Assembly: GCF_001580365.1 (NCBI RefSeq)
Contig: NZ_CP014480.1
Coordinates: 3,371,981 to 3,435,980, forward strand
Direction: 5' to 3'
DNA length: 64,000 nucleotides
Origin: Kocuria turfanensis
GTDB lineage: Bacteria; Actinomycetota; Actinomycetes; Actinomycetales; Micrococcaceae
Shown piece after piece: positions 54,607-61,992 of the stretch. Made by a program: the position numbers and the translations under genes. The number at the start of each line of letters is the position of its first letter. Positions within the stretch are counted from its first letter, which is position 1. Below the pieces are notes generated by a model. The model had not been told where the DNA came from. It saw only the letters and a list, made by a program, of their open reading frames with translations, and searched no databases.

Positions 54607-55550
54607 GCACGATGATGCTCGCGGAGCGGGCCCAGGCCCCCGGCAAGGTCAACCTCTTCTTCGCCGCCGGCCCGCCGCGCCCGGACGGCTACCACGACGT
54701 GGCCAGCCTGTACTGCGCGGTCGGCACGACCGAGACCGTGACCGCCACGCTCACCGCGGGAACCGGGATCGCCGTGGGCGTCGCCGCGGTCCCGGGCTCG
54801 CTCGTGGCCCAGCAGATCGCCCGCGGCAGCTTCCGCCTCGACGCGGTCCCCACCGACGACTCCAACCTGGTAGTCCGCGCCGCCCGCGCCGTGCTCGAGC
54901 ACCTGCCCGCGCTGCCCGGCGGGCTCCACCTGCAGATCGACAAGGCCGTGCCCGTGGCCGGCGGCATGGGCGGGGGATCCGCCGACGCCGCCGCCGCGCT
55001 CGTCGCCGTGAACCGTCTCGCCGCCCGCGCCGGCGGCGTCCCCGGGCTCGACGACGACGCCCTGCTGCGGCTCGCGGCCGGTCTCGGCGCGGACGTGCCC
55101 TTCGCCCTCACGGGCGGCGCCGCGGTGGGCACCGGCACGGGCGCCCGGCTGCGGCCCGCGGCGGTCGGTGCGCCCCTGCACCTGGTGCTGGTGGCCGCCG
55201 AGGCGGGGCTGTCCACGCCGGCCGTCTACGCCGAGCTGGACCGGCTGCGCGCGCTCGAGGACGTGCCGGCGCCCGGGCTGCCGGAGGGGCTCGAGGACGC
55301 CCTGGCGGCCGGGACCCCGGAGGAGCTGGCCCCGCTGCTGGCCAACGACCTCCAACCCGCCGCCCTCTCCCTGGCCCCGCAGCTGGCGCCGGTCCTGGCC
55401 GCGGGCGCTGCGGCTGGTGCCCTGGCCAGCTTCGTGTCCGGCTCCGGGCCCACCGTGGCCCACCTGATGGCGGACGCGGACGCGGCCGAGGGCCTGGCCG
55501 CACGGCTCCGGGGCCAGGGAGCGCCCGCTCTGGCGGTGCGGGCTCCCTGA
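54603..55550 (+). CDS. ispE: 4-diphosphocytidyl-2-C-methyl-D-erythritol kinase
   Basis: 315-residue GHMP kinase of the non-mevalonate isoprenoid pathway. Seen: [26 protein letters not shown] at the start, ATP loop [18 protein letters not shown], and the C-terminal [10 protein letters not shown]. Translationally coupled to ksgA by a 4-nt overlap. The last ~50 bp of coding sequence are unit one of a ~109-bp repeat series, so the C-terminal residues ([13 protein letters not shown]) are shared with downstream non-coding copies. Confidence 0.93.
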   Translation: MSTMMLAERAQAPGKVNLFFAAGPPRPDGYHDVASLYCAVGTTETVTATLTAGTGIAVGVAAVPGSLVAQQIARGSFRLDAVPTDDSNLVVRAARAVLEHLPALPGGLHLQIDKAVPVAGGMGGGSADAAAALVAVNRLAARAGGVPGLDDDALLRLAAGLGADVPFALTGGAAVGTGTGARLRPAAVGAPLHLVLVAAEAGLSTPAVYAELDRLRALEDVPAPGLPEGLEDALAAGTPEELAPLLANDLQPAALSLAPQLAPVLAAGAAAGALASFVSGSGPTVAHLMADADAAEGLAARLRGQGAPALAVRAP

Positions 55551-55905
55551 CCCCCGGCGATCTTCACGTTCCGTTGCGGGGCCGGCCGGTGGCGGACACG
55601 GACCCGGCCGCAAAGCTCGGGGAGCTAGGAGCGCCCGCTCTGGCGGTGTGGGCTCCCTGACCCTCGGCGATCTTCGCATCCCGTTGCGGGGCCGGCCGAT
55701 GGCGGTCACGGACCCGGCGGCACGGCTCGGGGCGAGGTAGTGCCCGCTCCGGGGGTGCGGGCCCCCCGGCCCGGGTGAGCGTCGCATCCCGTGGCGGGCG
55801 CAGCTGATGGGGACCCGGACCCGGCGGCACGGCTCAGGGGCCAGGGAGCGCCCGCTCTCGCGGTGCGGTCTCCCTGGCCCCTGGCTTCCGGCCGCCGGCG
55901 CCGGA
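55501..55905. repeat. Degenerate ~109-bp tandem repeats starting inside ispE
   Basis: Units start at about 55501, 55611, 55721 and 55828 (the last partial), marked by CCCGCTC at 55524, 55634, 55743 and 55851. Each unit opens with a hairpin-capable CAGGGAGC...GCTCCCTG segment and ends with GACCCGG. No gene in 55551-55942; frames here are repeat artefacts. May act as multiple terminators between ispE and the convergent wzz-like gene. Confidence 0.75.
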
Positions 55906-55942
55906 TGCCGGCCTCCCGGGTCCGGGTGGCGCCGGCGGACGC

Positions 55943-57255
55943 TCAGCGGTGCTGCGGCAGGGCCTCCTGGGCCGGCGCCGGGGCGACGGCGGGACGGGCC
56001 TGGCGCTGCACCACGTACGCAGGGACCACCGCGGCGCCGCGGCCGCTGAGCCGCTCGAAGCGCTCGCGGAACCGGCGCAGCCGGCCCCGGGGCTCCACGG
56101 CCAGGACCACGCCGTCGACCCTGTCGGTCAGGGCGGCCAGCTGCGCGGCACCGGTCCGCGGCGGGACCGTGGCCACGTACAGCGAGGGCGTGGCGCTGTC
56201 CATGTCCAGCCAGCCGGCAGCCAGCGGGCCCACGGGCTCGGCGAGCGTGTCGACGTCGACGACCTCCACGGTGCCGCCCCACGAGGAGACCACCGCGTCC
56301 AGGGCCTGCACGACCACCGCGGACTGGCCGGGCAGCGGCGAGTGGACCGCGATCCGGGAGCCCGGCCGCGGCACGGCGCGGTCCTCGTCCTGGGAGAGGC
56401 GGCGCAGCAGCTCGAGGGCACCGTCCTCGTCGTCCTCGGAGCGCAGCACCACGACGGCCGAGCCGGTCGCGTCGGCGAGCCTGTCGGGGCACCGAGCACC
56501 AGGCCGCCGACGAGGCCGCCGGCGATGAACAGCAGCAGTCCGGCGGAGGAGGGCGCCTGCGGCGGCGTCGCCTCGCTGATCACCCGGCCCGGCGTCGGGG
56601 CGATGAGGGCCAGGGCAGTGCGCTGCTCGCGCAGCTGCCGCAGGCTGGAGGAGTCCTCGTCGGTCCGCTCGAGCCCGGCGATGGACTCGTCGATGCGCTT
56701 GAGCGTGTCGTCGGCGGTGGTCTGCACGTCCTCGCCGCGGTCGGCGAGGTAGGCGTCGGCCAGGGCGTTGGCCCGCTCGGCGGCCAGGTTCGGGTCCTGG
56801 GCGTCCACGGTCACCCGGAGCACCTGGGTGTCGTCCGGGGCGGTGGTCGAGAGGCTCTCGAGCAGCTCCTCGGCCAGCACGGGGTCGGCCTCCTCGAGGG
56901 GGACGTCCTGGAGCAGGGCCGCGGCCCGCAGCGTGATCCGCTGCGAGGCCATCGTGGCCATCTCCGTCTGCATCTCGACCTCCTCGAAGCCGGCGTCCCC
57001 GGTGAGAGGGTTCACCGCGCTCGGGGTGACGGTCATGGAGGCGGTCGCCTGGTAGGTCGGCGGCCACAGCAGACCCGCCACCAGGGCGGCGGCGAGCACG
57101 AGCAGCCAGGTGCTGAGGATCGTGGGCCACCGGCGCAGGACGCGGCGCCAGGCCGGCGTCGGGTCCGCCGGCTCCGGTCGGCGCGGCCGGGGCCGGGCGG
57201 TGTCGTACTGGGTGCGGCGCCGCTCGGCGCCGACGGCGTTGATGGTGTCACTCAT
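55943..57255 (-). pseudogene. Wzz-type chain-length determinant, frameshifted
   Basis: Polysaccharide co-polymerase. From ATG 57255 (AGGGGGG Shine-Dalgarno): cytoplasmic start, helix 1 (~45-65, ILSTWLLVLAAALVAGLLW), Wzz periplasmic domain with PTYQATASMTVTP and coiled-coil region, helix 2 (AGLLLFIAGGLVGGLVLGAP, ~245). Near 56486-56489 (a CCCC run) the frame must shift: sequence downstream is protein-like only in another frame (TGSAVVVLRSEDDEDGALELL...ending EALPQHR at 55943). The total of 1313 nt fits one missing base. May be a real lesion or an assembly error; without the shift the product ends in unlikely sequence. Confidence 0.78.
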
Positions 57256-57422
57256 GTGGTTCCCCCCTGGTGGATCGCGGGTCGGCTCGGCAGGAGCGGT
57301 CGTGGCCGGCCTCCGCCCCCCGGCGGATCGCCGACCCCGGCCTCGGGATGCGCTGCCGGGCCCAGCCCGGCCGGCGGCGTCCTGATCCGATGTCGATCGA
57401 TTTGAATGTTACAGATGCAAAC
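57256..57422. promoter_or_regulatory. Gap upstream of wzz-like gene with AT-rich segment
   Basis: The segment 57390-57421 (GTCGATCGATTTGAATGTTA region) is far more AT-rich than the surroundings and may hold a leftward promoter for wzz. No confident -35/-10 pair could be set. Confidence 0.35.
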
Positions 57423-58949
57423 TCAGCGGGACCACAGCAGCGGCCGGGAGCTCCGTGGTCTCTTCGGGCCACACGCGGCGGCCTCCGTCCCCCGGACGGC
57501 CGACCGCTGCCGGAGCACGAGCACCGCCGCGGCGACGGCCACGAGCACGCCGGTGAGCCCGAGGTGGACGAGCAGCCCGGTGGTGCCCGGACCGAGGGCG
57601 GCGCGCACGAGGAGCCCGCTCCCGCCGCTGAGCACCGCGGCGGCCGCGGCGATCGCGCCCACCACGGGCCAGCGCGGCGAGATGCCCAGCAGGCGCACGC
57701 ACTGGAACAGGGCCAGCCCGGTGTCGGTGAGCACCGACGCCGCCCACGCCGTGGCCGCGCCCACGAGCCCCCACTGCGGGATCAGCCACAGGTTGAGCGC
57801 CACGGCCACGGCCAGCGCGGTGGACTTGTTCATCAGCTGCCACCGGCTGCGCCCGGCCATCAGCAGCAGCGACTGCACCCCGCCGGCCGAGACGGCCAGC
57901 AGCATCGCGGCGGCGATGACGAGCATCGCGGGGTAGCCGGACGCGAAGCCGTCGCCGAAGAACGCGAGCACCCCGGGCCCGAACAGCAGCAGGGTCAGGT
58001 AGAAGGGCCAGGCCCCGGCCACGAGCACGGCCGTGGTGCGGGTGAACACGGAGCGGGCGGTGGCGAGGTCGTCGACGGCCAGGGCGGCGCTGATGGACGG
58101 TCCCGTGACGATGCGCGCCGTGTGGTCGAGCATGGCCCCGACCCTGATGCACCGGTTGACCACGCCGTAGACGCCCGCCGCGGCGGGGCCCAGGAACGCG
58201 GCCACGAGCAGCACGTCGAGCCACTCCAGCAGCGCCTCGACCACCGCGGTGACCCCGCGGGCGGAGGAGAAGGACCAGAACGCCCGCCGCTGCGTGCCGG
58301 TGTCCGGCGGGGGAGCGGCCCCCGGCTCGTCGCGCAGGTCCCGGACGATCCGGTGCAGCAGCACGAGGGCGAGCACGCAGACCACGGCGACCGGCACCGT
58401 CCACGCCGCCGTCAGCGCGAGCAGCCCGCCGCCGGCGACGACGACGCCGAGGACGCCGAGCACCCGCAGCGACGGCAGCACCACGTTCTGCAAGAACGAG
58501 AAGGTCGGCACGCGGTGCAGCCCGCGCAGGGCGCCGAAGGCGAGGTTGAGCACGGCCCCCAGCACCAGGAAGGGCGCCGCCAGCAGCACCGCCGGCCCGA
58601 CCCCGTCGGGCAGGGCCCCCGGGGCGAGGGCGAGCACGGCCGCCGTGGCGGCCACCCCGGCGGCGAGCACGAGCACCGGCCGGCCGGCGATCCGCAGCAC
58701 CGCGGGCACCGCCGCGCCCTGTCCCCGGGCGGTGAGGGCGGGCACCGACCGGACCAGCCCGGTGTCGGCGCCGAAGGTGGACAGGGTCGTGGCGATCGCC
58801 AGCACGGCGACCACCTGGAAGAACTGACCGGCCGCCGCCGCCCCGGAGGCGTTGGAGACCACCAGCGTGGCGGCGAAGGCCAGCCCCGCCCCGGTGACCA
58901 CGAACGCGAAGGTCAGGGTGCCCGAGCGCGCCAGCCGCTGCGGGGTCAC
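57423..58949 (-). CDS. Polysaccharide flippase (MATE/Wzx-like)
   Basis: 508 residues with about fourteen hydrophobic segments; N-terminal GTLTFAFVVTGAGLAFAATLVVSNASGAAAAGQFFQV and GADTGLVRSVPAL, EWLDVLLVAAFLGPAAAGVYGVVNRC, and LNLWLIPQWGLVGAATAWAAS are typical of the oligosaccharide flippase superfamily moving lipid-linked units across the membrane. GTG 58949 overlaps the ligase TGA (GTGA). Part of the minus-strand exopolysaccharide operon. Confidence 0.87.
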   Translation of the reverse strand: MTPQRLARSGTLTFAFVVTGAGLAFAATLVVSNASGAAAAGQFFQVVAVLAIATTLSTFGADTGLVRSVPALTARGQGAAVPAVLRIAGRPVLVLAAGVAATAAVLALAPGALPDGVGPAVLLAAPFLVLGAVLNLAFGALRGLHRVPTFSFLQNVVLPSLRVLGVLGVVVAGGGLLALTAAWTVPVAVVCVLALVLLHRIVRDLRDEPGAAPPPDTGTQRRAFWSFSSARGVTAVVEALLEWLDVLLVAAFLGPAAAGVYGVVNRCIRVGAMLDHTARIVTGPSISAALAVDDLATARSVFTRTTAVLVAGAWPFYLTLLLFGPGVLAFFGDGFASGYPAMLVIAAAMLLAVSAGGVQSLLLMAGRSRWQLMNKSTALAVAVALNLWLIPQWGLVGAATAWAASVLTDTGLALFQCVRLLGISPRWPVVGAIAAAAAVLSGGSGLLVRAALGPGTTGLLVHLGLTGVLVAVAAAVLVLRQRSAVRGTEAAACGPKRPRSSRPLLWSR

Positions 58950-60220
58950 AGCCCCTCCCCGTGGTGCCGGGAGCGCAGCAGCACGGCCAGGCTCAGGCTG
59001 ATCAGGATGAACTGCACCGCGTCGAGGCCGTAGTAGGTGAAGAACAGGCACGCGGCCACGGGGGCGGAGTGCACGAGCAGCCCGGTCGTGGTGCGCACCC
59101 GCAGGGTCGCCAGCGTGGTCCCGTGCAGATAGGCCACGAACAGGCCCAGGCCCACGAACCCGTAGCAGAACATCAGGGTCCACACGTAGCCCTGGGTGCC
59201 CATCTCGATGCCCACGGTCTCGTCGTAGAGCGGGGCCCCGTAGCCCAGCAGCGGGGAGTCCAGGGTGGCCAAGAAGGTGTCCCGGTAGAGGTCGGAGCGC
59301 GTGCCCGTGCTGTCGCTGTACTCCTGCCGGCCCAGGATCCGCTCCACGGCGCCGCTGGCCACGAGCCACGCCCCCACGGCGGCCACGGCGGCGGTCCCGG
59401 CCAGCGCCACCCCGATCCGGCCCCGCAGGACCATCCGGACCATCACGTAGCCGAGGGCCACCGCGATGCCGAGGAACATGCCGCGGTTGGTCGTGGCCAC
59501 GGCCGGGGCGAGCGAGGCCAGCAGCCCGGCGACGACCAGCAGGTGCCGGGCGCGGAACCGGACGGTGGTGAGGTAGGCGAGCACCAGGGGCGTGAGCAGC
59601 ACGAACCCGGAGCCCCACCCGTTGGTGTACGGGAACGGGGCGGCCGGCCGGTTGTAGGGCTCCGGGGCGCCCCAGGGCAGCTGGACCTCCGCCAGGGGCG
59701 GGAAGAAGTAGTTCTGCACGAGCGCGTTGGAGGTGATGCCCTCCGGCAGCAGCAGGCCGATCGGGGTGGTCAGCCGCGCCTCGGGGATCACGAAGGTCAG
59801 CAGGCCGAACCCCACGAGCGTGGCCCACGCGACCACGGCGGCGCGCAGGAACCGCCGGGAGTCCAGGGTCTCCCGGGCGTTCCAGTAGTAGACGACGTAG
59901 ACCAGCGCGGCGAAGATGTTCACCCAGCGCAGCGCGAACCCCATCCAGGAGCCGAACCCCTCGATCTGCACCGAGCTGGCGGCCATCCAGAGCAGGAACA
60001 CGCCGAGCACCCACGCCGGCCACGGGACCGTGACGCCGCGGCGGAGCACGAGCAGGAACAGCATGACCACCGCGAGCAGGGCCGGAGCGAACTGCAGCGC
60101 CCCGGAGGCCCAGATCAGCGGCAGACCCCAGAACAGCGCCAGCAGCGGCCAGGCGGGCAGGGCGCCGGTGGTGCGGCGGACCGGGGCCGGCCGCACCACC
60201 GCGGAGGTCGACAGCGCCAC
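58946..60220 (-). CDS. O-antigen ligase/polymerase (Wzy-like) family protein
   Basis: 424-residue multispanning membrane protein (about eleven helices). The large outer loop (~165-215, IPEARLTTPIGLLLPEG...PYTNGWGSGF) and TTNRGMFLGIAVALGY followed by GRQEYSDSTGTRSDLYRDTFLATLDSPLLGYG match the Wzy_C/O-antigen ligase domain (Arg and the Gly-Tyr-Gly end). It would polymerise or ligate glycan repeat units outside the membrane. GTG 60220 is 7 nt after the preceding stop, with GGAGTG upstream. Confidence 0.87.
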   Translation of the reverse strand: MALSTSAVVRPAPVRRTTGALPAWPLLALFWGLPLIWASGALQFAPALLAVVMLFLLVLRRGVTVPWPAWVLGVFLLWMAASSVQIEGFGSWMGFALRWVNIFAALVYVVYYWNARETLDSRRFLRAAVVAWATLVGFGLLTFVIPEARLTTPIGLLLPEGITSNALVQNYFFPPLAEVQLPWGAPEPYNRPAAPFPYTNGWGSGFVLLTPLVLAYLTTVRFRARHLLVVAGLLASLAPAVATTNRGMFLGIAVALGYVMVRMVLRGRIGVALAGTAAVAAVGAWLVASGAVERILGRQEYSDSTGTRSDLYRDTFLATLDSPLLGYGAPLYDETVGIEMGTQGYVWTLMFCYGFVGLGLFVAYLHGTTLATLRVRTTTGLLVHSAPVAACLFFTYYGLDAVQFILISLSLAVLLRSRHHGEGL

Positions 60221-60227
60221 GGCCGGC

Positions 60228-61193
60228 TCACACTCCCCGGCCGAAGAAGGACACCGCGTTCTGCAGCCGCTCGGCGCTGACCGCGCCCGTGGCCACGGCC
60301 AGGGCGCCCCACGCCCGCAGCTGCCCGCGGTCCCGGCCCAGCGCGGCCCGCGCCCACCGCACCGCCGCCCGGCGGTCGCCGCGGGCGGCGTGGGCGAAGG
60401 CCACCTGCCCGGCCATCAGCGCCGTGCCCCGGGCCGAGGTCTCGAACTCGGGGAACTTGCGCAGCATGTAGGTCAGCGCGTCGGCCATGTCCCCCCACTG
60501 CTGGCGGAAGAAGGAGGGCCGGTCCCAGCGCACGGTCAGCACGGTCTCGGGCACGGAGTGCACCGGGGCGTGCCGGGCCAGGCGCAGCAGCAGGTCGTAG
60601 TCCTCGCCGTAGGAGGAGGGCAGGTCCTCGTCGACCAGGCCCACGGGCCCGTACAGGTCGGCGCGGCGGCAGATCAGCGCGGAGGGGTGGATCTCCATCA
60701 TCCGGTCGGCCAGCAGCTCCTCGAAGGTGGCCACGGCCTGCGGGACGCGCCGGATGGTGCGCTCGTGGGAGACGATGTGGATCGCCCCGGCGATCGCCGA
60801 GGCCTCCGGATGCCGATTCCAGTGCGCGACCTGGCGGGTGAGCTTGCGCGGGGCCCAGACGTCGTCGTCGTCGCAGAAGGCGATGATCTCCCCGGTGGCG
60901 GCGTGGATGCCGGTGTTGCGGGCGCCCACCAGTCCCGGGCTGCGGGTGTTGGGCACGGTGCGCAGGTCCACCCCGGCCGGCACGGCGACGTCCGCCAGGG
61001 GGTCCACCTCCACGCGGTCGAAGACGACGACGACCTGCAGCGGGCCGGCGTAGTCCTGCTCGACGATCGCGCGGACCGCCTCGCGCAGCATCTGCGGCCG
61101 CCCGGCGGTGGCGATCAGGACGGACACGGACGGGGTCTCGGAGCGGAACCCGGCGGCGGTGGTCGTGGCCGGGGCGAGGACGTCAGCGGACAT
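60228..61193 (-). CDS. Family 2 glycosyltransferase
   Basis: 321 residues, GT-A fold. Seen: VSVLIATAGRPQMLREAVRAI at ~24-44, nucleotide-binding VVVVFD, VGARNTGIHAATGEIIAFCDDDDVW with the metal-binding Asp run, and GEDYDLLLRLA. C-terminal ~70 residues Ala/Arg-rich. Sugar donor unknown. Its start overlaps the CDP-alcohol phosphotransferase gene by 11 nt. Confidence 0.88.
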   Translation of the reverse strand: MSADVLAPATTTAAGFRSETPSVSVLIATAGRPQMLREAVRAIVEQDYAGPLQVVVVFDRVEVDPLADVAVPAGVDLRTVPNTRSPGLVGARNTGIHAATGEIIAFCDDDDVWAPRKLTRQVAHWNRHPEASAIAGAIHIVSHERTIRRVPQAVATFEELLADRMMEIHPSALICRRADLYGPVGLVDEDLPSSYGEDYDLLLRLARHAPVHSVPETVLTVRWDRPSFFRQQWGDMADALTYMLRKFPEFETSARGTALMAGQVAFAHAARGDRRAAVRWARAALGRDRGQLRAWGALAVATGAVSAERLQNAVSFFGRGV

Positions 61194-61992
61194 GGGAGGT
61201 GCTCCTGTCGGTCGGGTGGACGCCGGCGGCGTCCGGGGTGGTGGCGGCAGGCCGGGCAGTCAGACCCAGGTACTTGCGCCGCATGGACACCGCGCTGATC
61301 GCCGCGAGGGCGCTCAGCAGGATCGCGTAGGCGGGCAGGAAGAGCGCGGGGATCCCCCAGAGGAGGAAGATCCAGCAGGTGACCCCCGCGTCGGTGGGCA
61401 GGTTGAGGAAGGAGCGCAGCGCCCCGCCGGCCGGCGGGCCGGCCAGGCCGCCCGTGCGCCGCAGCTGCTCGGCGAGGATCTGGCTCATGAACTGGCCGAC
61501 CTCCACGAGCACGAACAGGGCCGCGAGGACCGCCACCGCGGCGGCCGGGAACGCCTCGGGCCGCGGGTGCAGCAGGGCGGCGGCCGCCACGGCCAGGTGG
61601 ATCGCCGGGGTGCGGATCGCGTCGACCACGTGGTCCAGCCACTCCCCGGCCGGCGAGCCGGTCCCGGTGAGCCGGGCCACCTGCCCGTCGGCGGAGTCCA
61701 GCACGTACCCGGCGGCGAGCAGGACGGCGACGACGACGCCGGTGGCCGCCGCCGGCGGGGCCGCCACGAGCACGGCCAGCCCCGCCGCGGAGAGCACCGC
61801 GCTGAGGGCGGTCACCCCGTTGGGGGTCAGGCCGGCCGCGGCGGCCCGGGCGGCGGCGTAGCGGGCCAGCGGCCGGTTGACCCACCGGGTGTAGGCCGGG
61901 ACCCCCTGGCCGGGCTTCTGCGCCGCGCGCAGCCCGGCCAGGGCCTCCGGGTAGCTCGGGCGGCGCCGCGGGACGCCGGTCGCCGGGCTCAT
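61183..61992 (-). CDS. CDP-alcohol phosphatidyltransferase family protein
   Basis: 269-residue membrane enzyme. Full active-site motif D-x2-DG-x2-AR-x8-G-x3-D-x3-D: DSADGQVAR...GEWLDHVVD (~residues 105-130). Several helices follow. Such enzymes in polysaccharide loci can transfer a sugar-phosphate or polyol-phosphate from a CDP carrier; the substrate here is unknown. ATG 61992 shares one base with the stop of the upstream secreted protein (TGATG). Confidence 0.88.
   Translation of the reverse strand: MSPATGVPRRRPSYPEALAGLRAAQKPGQGVPAYTRWVNRPLARYAAARAAAAGLTPNGVTALSAVLSAAGLAVLVAAPPAAATGVVVAVLLAAGYVLDSADGQVARLTGTGSPAGEWLDHVVDAIRTPAIHLAVAAAALLHPRPEAFPAAAVAVLAALFVLVEVGQFMSQILAEQLRRTGGLAGPPAGGALRSFLNLPTDAGVTCWIFLLWGIPALFLPAYAILLSALAAISAVSMRRKYLGLTARPAATTPDAAGVHPTDRSTSHVR

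Noticed and set aside
55564..55830. 88-codon minus-strand frame downstream of ispE
   Set aside because: Its sequence simply follows the 109-bp repeats; no start signal or family.
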